From contig JAEPOJ010000008.1 of the NCBI GenBank assembly GCA_017642965.1, positions 1 through 64,000 of the forward strand: DNA of 64,000 nucleotides, given 5' to 3'. Numbering within the stretch: the first letter of the stretch is position 1; each line of letters opens with the position of its first letter. Under the pieces are notes generated by a model. It was not told the DNA's origin and did no database searches. It worked only from the letters and a program-made list of their open reading frames with translations. The position numbers and the translations under genes were made by a program. Shown here piece after piece: positions 27,833 through 35,705 of the stretch. The stretch comes from Phycisphaerales bacterium. GTDB lineage: Bacteria; Planctomycetota; Phycisphaerae; Phycisphaerales; UBA1924.

Positions 27833-27844
27833 TTGAGTGGTGTG

Positions 27845-27850
27845 TATAAT
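27845..27850 (+). promoter_or_regulatory. -10 element before the first tRNA-Tyr
   Basis: A perfect TATAAT lies 16 bases before the mature tRNA-Tyr. The region where a -35 should be is inside tRNA-Thr and has no clear match, so this is a partial promoter call. Confidence 0.5.
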
Positions 27851-27866
27851 CCGCTCGACAAATCAA

Positions 27867-27949
27867 GGGCGTGTATCCAAGCGGCCAAAGGACGGGGATT
27901 GTAAATCCTCTCGCGTTAGCGTTCGGTGGTTCGAATCCACCCGCGCCCA
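27867..27949 (+). tRNA. tRNA-Tyr(GTA), first copy
   Basis: A class II tRNA with a long variable arm (CGC/GCG stem around 27912-27922). Acceptor GGGCGTG pairs with CGCGCCC (27942-27948), discriminator A. The anticodon loop TTGTAAA gives GTA. The T-arm GGTGG/CCACC is intact. Confidence 0.96.
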
Positions 27950-27952
27950 TTC

Positions 27953-27997
27953 ACCCGCTCTCAAGCGTTCCGACGCTCGAGGGCGGGTCGTTTCTTT
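27953..27997 (+). terminator. Terminator between the two tRNA-Tyr genes
   Basis: ACCCGC (27953-27958) pairs with GCGGGT (27983-27988) and AGCGT (27964-27968) with ACGCT (27973-27977), giving a two-part stem with a TCCG loop, followed by CGTTTCTTTC. Confidence 0.6.
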
Positions 27998-27999
27998 CA

Positions 28000-28081
28000 G
28001 GGCGTGTACCCAAGTGGCCAAAGGGGGCAGACTGTAAATCTGCTGGCAATGCCTTCGGAGGTTCGAATCCTCCCGCGCCCA
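28000..28081 (+). tRNA. tRNA-Tyr(GTA), second copy
   Basis: The acceptor stem is identical to the first tRNA-Tyr, but the anticodon stem (GCAGA/TCTGC), the variable arm (GGC/GCC) and T-stem (GGAGG/CCTCC) differ. The anticodon is again GTA. This is a diverged isoacceptor, not a recent duplicate. Confidence 0.96.
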
Positions 28082-28146
28082 TTGATCACCAAACAAAGAG
28101 CGCGTGCTCATACGGTAAGCGTTGTTCGTACCAAATCAGCTATAGA

Positions 28147-29211
28147 TCACCCGTCACGCGGTGCGACCACGACGCGACGCTCGAGATCAGGCACCCACGT
28201 GCCGCCAGGGTTCTCGACGGTCACAGCGAAGAGTGCCACTCGGCCGACGTCGATGCCGGGTTCGATCGGGACGATGATCTCGCCGTCCGCGGAGGCGTTG
28301 AAGACGCCCCCCGAGACCTTCTGCTCAAGCCCGCGCTCGTCGATCACCCAGACCTGATACTGCTCTACGTTCGGGTCGTTCGGGTTGAGTCCGACGAAGC
28401 GGATATATCCCTGCTGGAGTTCGTCACTCCAGACGACATCACCACGCACGTTCCGCTGCTCGGCGGGGGCTTCTGGCAGATCGAAGGGCTGCCACGCGAT
28501 CTGGATCGCGTCGGGCACCTCTAGCAGCTGCTGTCGGCGTTCTGCGAGGACCGCCGGGTCGGTCGGCTCTTCGTACTTGGCGATCTTGAGCTGGGCGTCT
28601 TCCAGGTTCATCGTGGCGTCTGCCAATCGCTGAGCCAGTTCGAGTTTGGATGCTTCACTCGTGGCGAGTTGCTGCTGGGCTTCGGAGAGCTGGCCGCTGA
28701 GGTTCTCGATGCTGTCTGCCGCATCCGCCGCTGCCAGGCGAGAGCGTTCCAGGAGCTGGGTATTCTTGTCGATTTGCTCACGCAGCGACGCGAGCTGCTG
28801 GCGATACTCGGCCTCTCGTTGTTGTTTAGAGCTGAGTGTGCTGTAGGCGAAGATGCCAGATCCGATGGCGATGAGGGCTGCGAAGGCGGCGACCCACCCG
28901 AGCCCGGAGGGCGTACCGCGCCGCCGGTCATCGATCGAGATCGGAGCCGTGGCGTGCGGGTTCTGACTCGCGATGGCCGCGCGGCCGCCTTGCTTGATCT
29001 GCTCGGCGAGTTCAGGCGGTATCTCTTCCGCGCCTTGGTCCTGATCGTCGAGCATCACGAGCACTTCACCAAGCACATCAGGCTCGTTAGGCCGGCTCAT
29101 ATCCATAAGGAGTTCGTCAAGCTCGGATTGCTCATCCGGACTCAGATCGTTGAGTTGCGAGGCGGCGAGGAGTTCCGCGAGCCGATCGTGATGTGATTCA
29201 TCGTGACTCAT
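28147..29211 (-). CDS. Anti-sigma factor, RskA family, with coiled-coil spacer
   Basis: 354 residues. A short N-terminal helix-rich domain (HDRLAELLAASQLNDLSPDE) should bind the sigma factor. One membrane helix lies at about 104-125 (GWVAAFAALIAIGSGIFAYS). A coiled coil spans about 128-213, and the C-terminal domain (QIAWQPFDLPEAPAEQRN, later VSGGVFNASADGEIIVPI) is the RskA/anti-sigma-K extracytoplasmic domain. In known pairs regulated proteolysis of such proteins frees the sigma factor. A near-perfect ribosome site (AAGGAGGTCC) precedes the ATG. It overlaps the sigma gene by four bases (ATGA). The coiled coil between helix and C-terminal domain is longer than in mycobacterial RskA. Confidence 0.9.
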   Translation of the reverse strand: MSHDESHHDRLAELLAASQLNDLSPDEQSELDELLMDMSRPNEPDVLGEVLVMLDDQDQGAEEIPPELAEQIKQGGRAAIASQNPHATAPISIDDRRRGTPSGLGWVAAFAALIAIGSGIFAYSTLSSKQQREAEYRQQLASLREQIDKNTQLLERSRLAAADAADSIENLSGQLSEAQQQLATSEASKLELAQRLADATMNLEDAQLKIAKYEEPTDPAVLAERRQQLLEVPDAIQIAWQPFDLPEAPAEQRNVRGDVVWSDELQQGYIRFVGLNPNDPNVEQYQVWVIDERGLEQKVSGGVFNASADGEIIVPIEPGIDVGRVALFAVTVENPGGTWVPDLERRVVVAPRDG

Positions 29212-29807
29212 GCCGGACCTCCTTCCCTGGTCGCGTGGTCATGTTTTGGAGCGATGTGCTTTGTCAGCCTGACCATCGCCCTTCGGATACGGGATTTTAC
29301 TGTCCCAACCGGCGTATCGAGCGCCTCGCCGATTTCGCGGTGACTGAGCCCGCGATAGACGGAGAGCCACAGCGCGTTGCGTTCGTCGTCCGGCAAGGCA
29401 CGGAAGGCCTGCTCCAGCACTTCACGGTAGGTCTGATCGGCCGTATTCCGTGCTGGGTCTGGCGTAGTCACTTCGTTTCGGGAGCCGGATCGGTTTTTCA
29501 AACCGTTGAGTTCTTCGGCATAGTTGTTCACGGACCTGCTTCTGGCGCGTATACGCCGTTGTCTATCGGTCAGTCGCCTGTGTGCGATTGTCGCGATGAA
29601 CGCGGCTTCTGAACCCTTTGAGGGGTCAAAGCGTTTGGCGTGGAGCCAGACCTCAACGAACACATCCTGAACCGCGTCGTCTACTTCCGATCTGGCGTGA
29701 TCGAGGTATCGACGACTCAAGCGCCAGACAAGGCCGCCGTATGCAGATACACAATCGTCTGCAGCGGATTCGTCGCCATGTGCCAGTCTTTCGAGGATGC
29801 TCGTCAA
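29208..29807 (-). CDS. ECF RNA polymerase sigma factor, SigK-like
   Basis: 199 residues. Region 2 (about 28-95) includes DDAVQDVFVEVWLHAKRF and FIATIAHRRLTDRQRR. Region 4 (about 132-185) has LPDDERNALWLSVYRGLSHR and the recognition helix TPVGTVKSRIRRAMVRL. There is no region 3, which is typical of the ECF group. The start appears to be TTG at 29807 with AGGGA six bases upstream; no in-frame ATG is nearer. It is cotranscribed with the anti-sigma gene. It probably directs the divergent genes at 30053 and 30964, as SigK-type factors do with neighbouring secreted proteins. Confidence 0.93.
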   Translation of the reverse strand: MTSILERLAHGDESAADDCVSAYGGLVWRLSRRYLDHARSEVDDAVQDVFVEVWLHAKRFDPSKGSEAAFIATIAHRRLTDRQRRIRARSRSVNNYAEELNGLKNRSGSRNEVTTPDPARNTADQTYREVLEQAFRALPDDERNALWLSVYRGLSHREIGEALDTPVGTVKSRIRRAMVRLTKHIAPKHDHATREGGPA

Positions 29808-29973
29808 ATGCGATTCCCTGTTTTCCCCATGCGGCCTGCACGGGTGAGTTGGAACTCAGGTTCGCACTCGGCATGCAGATTGACTCACTATACACGATCC
29901 CGTTTGTGAAAAAAGTTCAGTTTGTCAAAAACGGCTCAGTGTCGTGACGCGAAGCATCGGTTGAGGAGAGCGC

Positions 29974-29990
29974 GTGTCAACGTATGACAC
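29974..29990. promoter_or_regulatory. Inverted repeat between the sigma gene and the DUF4394 gene
   Basis: GTGTCA (29974-29979) and TGACAC (29985-29990) form a perfect six-base inverted repeat with a five-base centre, 63 bases before the 30053 start, inside a 245-base divergent spacer. It could be an operator or part of an ECF promoter. No function is shown. Confidence 0.35.
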
Positions 29991-30020
29991 GATCTCAGAG
30001 AGGATGAAACAATCTTTAAT

Positions 30021-30043
30021 CGGTTCGCTTCGAACCGGAGGAG
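30021..30043 (+). promoter_or_regulatory. Hairpin abutting the ribosome site of the DUF4394 gene
   Basis: CGGTTCG (30021-30027) pairs with CGAACCG (30031-30037) across CTT. Its last base begins the ribosome site GGAGGAG (30037-30043), nine bases before ATG 30053. Such a stem could affect initiation or stabilise the 5' end. Confidence 0.4.
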
Positions 30044-30052
30044 AAACCAGAC

Positions 30053-30910
30053 ATGATTCATAAGCTGAACACGCTCGGGAGCGTGAGCGCGATCGTATTG
30101 CTCGCAGGTGTTGCTGATGCAGAGCTTATTTATGGCGTCACCAACTCGAACACACTTGTATCATGGGATTCGAGCGACTCCAGTGACCTGCTGGGTGGGG
30201 TGGCGGTTTCCGGCCTGATGCAGAATGAACAAATCCGTGGTATCGATTTTCGTCCCGCGACTGGTCAACTGTACGCGGTAGGGAGCTTCAATAACCTGTA
30301 CACCGTCGATACGACCAGCGGACAGGCCACGCTTGTGGGTGGAGGCTCGTTTGCACCTGGCGCGAGCGGTGCCAGTTTCGGGTTCGATTTCAATCCGACC
30401 ATCGACCGGATCCGCTACGTGAGTGATGCAAACCAGAACCTGGTGCTCAACCCGAACGATGGCACAGCGACCGAGGTTACGAGTCTGTTCTACGATGGCG
30501 GTGATGTGAACGCCGGCATGGATCCGAATGTTGTCGGTTCCGCGTACACAAACAGTTTCATGGGCTCGTCTTCGACGCAGCTCTATGGGATCGACTCGGC
30601 GCTGGACATTCTGGTTACCCAGGCGAACAGCGCTGGCACACTGATGACAGTGGGCAGCCTCGGTGTTGACGTGAATGACACGCTCAGTTTCGATATCTCG
30701 GGTCTGACCGGTATCGCGTACGCGACGGTCCAGAGCGACGATCTGTCTCGCTCAACCTTCTGGATGATTGATCTGAGCACGGGCGACGCGACCATGCTCG
30801 GAGAGATCGGGGGCGGTGCGGTTGTTTCCTCAATGGCTGTCACGCCCGCACCCGGGGCGCTTGCCCTGCTCGGTCTCGGCGGTCTTGCGGCATCACGACG
30901 CCGACGCTAA
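30053..30910 (+). CDS. Secreted DUF4394-family protein with PEP-CTERM-like sorting tail
   Basis: 285 residues. A signal peptide (about 1-22, ending GVADA) leads to a DUF4394 body, recognised from LIYGVTNSNTLVSWDS, IRGIDFRPATGQLYAVG and FGFDFNPTIDRIRYVSD, which form beta-propeller-like repeats. The C-terminus is PAPGALALLGLGGLAAS followed by four Arg: short motif, hydrophobic helix and basic end, the layout of exosortase-type sorting signals. The next gene has the same tail. The protein is probably exported and either anchored or processed at the outer surface. Its position next to an ECF/RskA pair suggests regulation by that sigma factor. Confidence 0.85.
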   Translation: MIHKLNTLGSVSAIVLLAGVADAELIYGVTNSNTLVSWDSSDSSDLLGGVAVSGLMQNEQIRGIDFRPATGQLYAVGSFNNLYTVDTTSGQATLVGGGSFAPGASGASFGFDFNPTIDRIRYVSDANQNLVLNPNDGTATEVTSLFYDGGDVNAGMDPNVVGSAYTNSFMGSSSTQLYGIDSALDILVTQANSAGTLMTVGSLGVDVNDTLSFDISGLTGIAYATVQSDDLSRSTFWMIDLSTGDATMLGEIGGGAVVSSMAVTPAPGALALLGLGGLAASRRRR

Positions 30911-30963
30911 AGCGGGCTTCGTCACTGAGTAATCAGACTGATTCAATAAAAAAAGGATACACC

Positions 30964-31479
30964 ATGAATGCGCAAACACGAAACATCAGTCTCATCGCCA
31001 TCGCACTGACCGCGGGTGCGGCGAGCGCTGATCATCTTCAGGAGTTTTCGGCGGTCATTACCGGCGACCAGCAGGTGCCAGACCCTGTGATGACAGATGC
31101 CATGGGCACGCTCAACGGCACGTATGACTCCAACCTGAATGAGTTCAGCTTCAGCTGGGTGATCATGGGGGATTTGGAGGGAAATCCCGCATCACCCGGT
31201 GCTCACCTCCACAACGGGGCGGCCGGCACGAATGGCCCGGTCGTGTTCGGCTTCAATAACCCGGACGGGACGTGGGAGATGAGCGGATCCGCGACGTGGA
31301 CTGGTCTATCTCAAAGCGAGGTCGACGCCCTTTACGCTGGCGAGATCTATGTGAACTTTCACACAGATGCTTTCCCGAGCGGTGAGATCCGCGGTCAGCT
31401 TTTCGCTGTCCCTGCCCCCGGCGCAACAGCCGTGCTCGGGTTCGCCGGTGTGGGAGTTGGGCTTCGGCGTCGTCGCTAG
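30964..31479 (+). CDS. Secreted CHRD-domain protein with PEP-CTERM-like sorting tail
   Basis: 171 residues. A signal peptide (about 1-21, ending GAASA) is followed by a CHRD domain: FSAVITGDQQVPDPVMTDA, then GAHLHNGAAGTNGPVVFGF, and YVNFHTDAFPSGEIRGQL, which are the family's conserved blocks. The C-terminus is PAPGATAVLGFAGVGVGLR with further Arg, the same kind of tail as the preceding gene. CHRD proteins are extracellular and of unclear function. AAAAGG is seen ten bases before ATG. The gene follows the DUF4394 gene by 53 bases and ends before a terminator, so the two form a small operon. Confidence 0.9.
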   Translation: MNAQTRNISLIAIALTAGAASADHLQEFSAVITGDQQVPDPVMTDAMGTLNGTYDSNLNEFSFSWVIMGDLEGNPASPGAHLHNGAAGTNGPVVFGFNNPDGTWEMSGSATWTGLSQSEVDALYAGEIYVNFHTDAFPSGEIRGQLFAVPAPGATAVLGFAGVGVGLRRRR

Positions 31480-31513
31480 TTCCACCTGCGTCCTCCAACG
31501 CGACGCCCGCAAT

Positions 31514-31543
31514 CGCCCTGCCACCCCGTGGTGGGGCGTTTTT
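31514..31543 (+). terminator. Terminator after the CHRD gene
   Basis: CGCC (31514-31517) pairs with GGCG (31535-31538) and CCACC (31521-31525) with GGTGG (31530-31534), with a small bulge and CCGT loop, then five T. The remaining 138 bases before the kinase gene show no other feature. Confidence 0.8.
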
Positions 31544-31681
31544 GTGGTCGAAACGTATGTGATCACGACCCGGCACATCCGATAACTCCGAGTTGGCCAG
31601 CGGGATCCGGATTGCCTTGAAGTCGGGACAGAATCCGCCGATATCAGACGCACCTGAACAGACCAGGTGGAAAGTGGATTC

Positions 31682-33547
31682 ATGAGCAGCAACGACTTCT
31701 CATCCAAGCTGAATCTTCGCCGCTACCTGCAGCATGGCGAGGCCATGGTCGCGATGACCGGGATGGCGTTCATCGCGATCCTGTCTTTCGTGGTCGGCGG
31801 TCTCGCGTGGGTTTCCGCTCGTTCGATCGAGGATTCCGCGGCCGCGCAAGCGGAGCAACGTGTCGCCGAAACGAGCGGCTTCATCGCCTCGCAGTCCGAG
31901 CTGCGCCTCAGTGATCGGGACGTATCCGGCCTCCGTCGGATGCTGCTCGACTCGGTTGCCTCATCAATCATTACGTCAGGTCGTGTCTCGGTGCCGGGTG
32001 TGGGGGTGATCGCATCGACCGAGCCCAATGAAATCACAGTCAATGAGTTCCCGGAGACTGCCTCGTCGGTCTCTGAAACGCCGGCCAGTACGCTGTACGA
32101 TCCGGAAACGCATCTTGCGAAGGTGACCGAGCCACTCATGGTGGATGGTCAGCTCGCCTTCGTCCTTGAACTCGAGATCGATCAGTCTCAGAGAATTGCG
32201 GGGTCGGACACGATCCGAGCGTCATCGGTTGGCATCGTCGCGGTTGGCCTCGTGCTCACGCTGGTCGTGTACCGTCGCTTTCGCAACCGGCTGGGGGCAT
32301 TGGCCGCGATTCGTGAATCGCTGCGCCAGGTGCAACTCGGCGAACGGCGCACGGAGTGTCTTCGAGTCGGTGACACCCTCGGGCAGGAGGCGGAGGCGTG
32401 GAACACGCTGTTGTCGGAGCGTGATGAACTCGACCGCGCGGTCTGCGAGAACGAGATCGCAGAGATCGGTAATGGCGGTGGTGGGGACTCGCTGGGTCTT
32501 CCCGTCGCGTGTAACGCGCTGACACAGGCGCTCATGCTCGTGGACCAAGATTTCTCGGTTGTCTATGCGAACGGCGCGGCATCGGTGATGCTGGGGGTGA
32601 TCCGCGATGAGCTCGTGGGCATGGATCTGAGTCAGCTTGACGGGCACGAAAACCTTGTAGAGACAATTCGTGACATGATGCGGGGGCAGCACGCGACGCG
32701 GGCGGTCGTCGAGCTGGGCGACACGGACAATCTCGAAGTCAGCGGATCGGTGCTTCGCGCAAATATCGCGATGGTTGAGGACGATGGTCTTCCTCGTGTG
32801 GTTGTCTTCATCGAAGACATCACGCAGCAGAAACTTTCCAACCAATCGCAGAACGCCTTTATTGCGCAGGCAACCCATGAGCTGCGCACTCCGCTGACTA
32901 CGATCCGTCTCTACTGCGATGAGGCGATCGAGGCGGATAGCGACGAGGCACAAATCGTTGAAAAATCACTCAACGTGATTTCCTCGGAGGCCCGACGCCT
33001 GGAACGCATCGTTGGGGACATGCTCTGTGTTTCTGAGATCGAAGCGGGTTCACTCAGCATCCGGCGTGAGAAGTTCCGCACCGGCCAGCTGTTCGACGAG
33101 CTGCAGCACGACTACGAGGCGCAGGCGAAGGAGAAGTCGATTGAACTCTCGTTCGATCTTCCTCCCAAGTTCCCGACCATCGACGCCGACCGTGATCGTC
33201 TCGGGCAGGCGATCCACAACCTGGTTGGCAACGCGATCAAGTACACGCCATCCGGTGGGAAGGTGTCGGTGACCGCGAGCTTTGACGAGAACGATGCCAT
33301 GAGCGTCGCGATCAGCGATACGGGCATCGGGATCGATGAATCACAGCAGGAGCGTATCTTTGAGCGATTCACGCGGGCCGAGGACCGCAGGATCGCGCAC
33401 GTGACGGGCTCGGGGCTCGGGCTTGCTCTGGCTCGCCAGATCGCTCGCCTTCACGGCGGTGATATCACGCTCGAATCCGAGATCGATCAGGGGAGTACCT
33501 TCACGATGTTTATCCCTGGGACCGCGAGCGCAAAGCAGGCCGCGTGA
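31682..33547 (+). CDS. Membrane sensor histidine kinase with PAS domain
   Basis: 621 residues. TM1 is about 21-44 and TM2 about 183-201, enclosing a 140-residue extracytoplasmic sensor with no domain I recognise. A linker and PAS domain (about 280-390, ALMLVDQDFSVVYANGAASV) precede HisKA with ATHELRTPLTTIRLY (phospho-acceptor near H399) and an intact HATPase with N (NLVGNAIKYTPSGG), G1 (DTGIGIDES) and G2 (GSGLGLALARQI) boxes. ATG 31682 is used; GTG 31667 is possible. The STAS gene follows by 14 bases and then pseudopilus operon B. No response regulator is adjacent on this strand; the nearest is at 44924. Confidence 0.93.
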   Translation: MSSNDFSSKLNLRRYLQHGEAMVAMTGMAFIAILSFVVGGLAWVSARSIEDSAAAQAEQRVAETSGFIASQSELRLSDRDVSGLRRMLLDSVASSIITSGRVSVPGVGVIASTEPNEITVNEFPETASSVSETPASTLYDPETHLAKVTEPLMVDGQLAFVLELEIDQSQRIAGSDTIRASSVGIVAVGLVLTLVVYRRFRNRLGALAAIRESLRQVQLGERRTECLRVGDTLGQEAEAWNTLLSERDELDRAVCENEIAEIGNGGGGDSLGLPVACNALTQALMLVDQDFSVVYANGAASVMLGVIRDELVGMDLSQLDGHENLVETIRDMMRGQHATRAVVELGDTDNLEVSGSVLRANIAMVEDDGLPRVVVFIEDITQQKLSNQSQNAFIAQATHELRTPLTTIRLYCDEAIEADSDEAQIVEKSLNVISSEARRLERIVGDMLCVSEIEAGSLSIRREKFRTGQLFDELQHDYEAQAKEKSIELSFDLPPKFPTIDADRDRLGQAIHNLVGNAIKYTPSGGKVSVTASFDENDAMSVAISDTGIGIDESQQERIFERFTRAEDRRIAHVTGSGLGLALARQIARLHGGDITLESEIDQGSTFTMFIPGTASAKQAA

Positions 33548-33561
33548 TAGGGGGCTGAGCG

Positions 33562-33900
33562 ATGCTGATCGAAACCAACCGACACGGCGCAGTGAGTGTT
33601 GTTCGACCGGATGGTCCGGTGATCACCGAGGACGACGCGACCCTCTTCCGCACGGAAACCTTCAATGTCCTGGGCAGCACGCTCGGCCGATTCGTCGTCG
33701 ATGCGACTGAGATGACGTTCGTTGATTCCAACGGGCTCGAAGCGCTCGTCGACATCACCAACGAGGTAGCCGCCGGCGGCAGCCAGCTGAAGCTGTGCGG
33801 TGTGAGTGAAACGCTCCGTGAGATTCTGATGCTCACGGGGATCAGCAAGAAGTTTCAGCAGTATGAGGACGTGCAGTCCGCGGTACGGAGTTTCCTGTGA
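33562..33900 (+). CDS. STAS-domain protein (anti-sigma factor antagonist type)
   Basis: 112 residues, a single STAS domain. VVDATEMTFVDSNGLEALVD is the conserved loop with the Ser that kinases of the SpoIIAB/RsbW type phosphorylate. The ending (GVSETLREILMLTGISKKF) matches the second helix region. No RsbW-like kinase is in the window. The ribosome site is AGGGGG at 33549-33554. It overlaps the start of the second gspE (GTGA). Its place between a sensor kinase and a pseudopilus operon suggests a signalling role, but a partner is not identified. Confidence 0.88.
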   Translation: MLIETNRHGAVSVVRPDGPVITEDDATLFRTETFNVLGSTLGRFVVDATEMTFVDSNGLEALVDITNEVAAGGSQLKLCGVSETLREILMLTGISKKFQQYEDVQSAVRSFL

Positions 33901-35705
33901 ACGACGACGCCCGCAATCCGAGCGAGGGGGTATCGCGCCCTGACGCGGAGCAGATCCGCCGAGCGCAGCGCCCGCGCCTTGTGGGGGAGGTGCTGGTCGG
34001 CGATGGGCATATCACCGAGGAGCAGCTCTCCAAAGCGCTCGCGGAGCAGAAGTCCGCTGGGCAGATGCTCGGTGAGCTGCTCGTCGATCAGGGGACCATC
34101 TCGGGCACCGTGCTCGTCCACTCGCTCGCCAAGTGTCTCGGCGTTCCCGGCGTGCAACTCAGGCATGGCCTGATCGATCCAAACCTGCTGTCGCTCATCG
34201 GTTCCGATGAGGCGGAGCGGCTGAGCTCGATCCCGATGTTCCGGGTACACGGGACGCTGACGGTCGCGATGGCGGAACCGCAGAGTCTGCCGACGATCGA
34301 TCGCCTGCGGGAACTTACGGGCATGGAGATCCGCCCGGTGCTCGCGCTCGAGGCCAATATTCTCGAGTTCGTTCACAAGTATGCGGAAGGCATGGTCGAT
34401 GTCGACGCGTTCCTCACGAGCCTGGCCGAATCGGACGTTGAGGTTGTTGAACGCGAGCAGATCGACGAGGGCCCGACCACGGACCTCGACCAGATGGTCG
34501 AGGGGTCGCCGATCGTCAACCTTGTGAATGTTGCGCTGCTGACGTCGGTCAAGGATAAGGCGTCTGATATCCACATCGAGCCGAGCCACAACGGCACACG
34601 AATCCGGTACCGGATCGACGGCTCCCTCCGGGACCTGATGAAGCCGCCGCCCGGTATGCATGCGGCGATCGTTTCCCGAGTCAAGATCATCGGGAAGATG
34701 GACATTGCCGAGAAGCGTCTGCCGCAGGAAGGGCGCGTCCGCATCGTCGCAGAAGGACGCGAGATCGATCTGCGAGTTTCGAGTATCCCCACGCTGCTGG
34801 GCGAGAAGCTGGTGATCCGTATCCTTGATAAGCAGAACCTGCGGGTCCGGATGGAGGACCTGGGTTTCAGGACCGAAGCACTGGAGGCGTTCCAGAGAAC
34901 GCTCAGGATGCCCCACGGCATGGTGCTCGTCACCGGGCCGACCGGTTCGGGTAAGACCACAACGCTGTACTCGGCCCTCGATCTGCTGCGAAGCCCGGAA
35001 CTGAACATCGTCACGGTTGAAGATCCGGTCGAGTATCAGCTGGATCTGATTAATCAGATCCAGGTGCACGAGGCGATCGGCCTGAACTTCGCACGGACGC
35101 TGCGATCGATCCTGCGTCAGGACCCTGACACGATCATGATCGGTGAGATCCGCGACGAGGAGACGGCGCACGTCGCCGTGCAGGCCGCGCTGACCGGGCA
35201 CGGCGTGCTCGCAACGCTGCATACGAACGACGCTCCCGGTGCGGTTGCCCGCCTGTGCGATATGGGCGTCGAGCCATACCTGCTCAGCAGTGCGCTCAAT
35301 GGCGTTGTCGCTCAGCGTCTGGCACGAACGATCTGTTCGTCCTGTTCCGTCAAGTACTTCCCGAGTGAGATGGTGCTTACGGACGCGGGGATCCCGCAGA
35401 TGACCGGCAAGTCATTCCGGAAGGGGGCCGGGTGCTCGAACTGCCACGACTCCGGGTTCCAGGGGCGTATGGGTATCTATGAGTTCATGGAGGTCACGCC
35501 TGAGCTCCGTCGCCTGATTTACCGCAGCGCCCCGACCCACGAGCTGCGCCAGCTCCTCAAGAGGCAGGGACAGCTCTCCCTCCGCGAGGAAGGGGTCCGC
35601 CTCGCCGTTGATCAGCATACTTGCCTTGAGGAAGTCATCCGTGTGACCCAGGTCGACGACGGCGAGGATGATGCCGCCATCGAACCCAAGGGGGTGGCAG
35701 CATGA
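33897..35705 (+). CDS. gspE: Type II secretion/type IV pilus ATPase GspE with MshEN-like N-terminus (operon B)
   Basis: 602 residues from GTG 33897. The N-terminal 140 residues resemble the MshEN module: two repeats, RLVGEVLVGDGHITEEQL (about 27-44) and LGELLVDQGTISGTVL (about 58-73), match the GxxLxxxG...L pattern, though the second lacks the final Gln. MshEN modules bind c-di-GMP in MshE. Walker A is GPTGSGKT (347-354), then EDPVEYQLDLINQ, Walker B in IMIGEIRDEETAH and the His box ATLHTNDAP. The zinc tetracysteine motif is intact (CSSC and CSNC). It drives assembly of the pseudopilins 39.9-43.3 kb and overlaps gspF by ATGA. c-di-GMP control is inference. Confidence 0.95.
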   Translation: MNDDARNPSEGVSRPDAEQIRRAQRPRLVGEVLVGDGHITEEQLSKALAEQKSAGQMLGELLVDQGTISGTVLVHSLAKCLGVPGVQLRHGLIDPNLLSLIGSDEAERLSSIPMFRVHGTLTVAMAEPQSLPTIDRLRELTGMEIRPVLALEANILEFVHKYAEGMVDVDAFLTSLAESDVEVVEREQIDEGPTTDLDQMVEGSPIVNLVNVALLTSVKDKASDIHIEPSHNGTRIRYRIDGSLRDLMKPPPGMHAAIVSRVKIIGKMDIAEKRLPQEGRVRIVAEGREIDLRVSSIPTLLGEKLVIRILDKQNLRVRMEDLGFRTEALEAFQRTLRMPHGMVLVTGPTGSGKTTTLYSALDLLRSPELNIVTVEDPVEYQLDLINQIQVHEAIGLNFARTLRSILRQDPDTIMIGEIRDEETAHVAVQAALTGHGVLATLHTNDAPGAVARLCDMGVEPYLLSSALNGVVAQRLARTICSSCSVKYFPSEMVLTDAGIPQMTGKSFRKGAGCSNCHDSGFQGRMGIYEFMEVTPELRRLIYRSAPTHELRQLLKRQGQLSLREEGVRLAVDQHTCLEEVIRVTQVDDGEDDAAIEPKGVAA

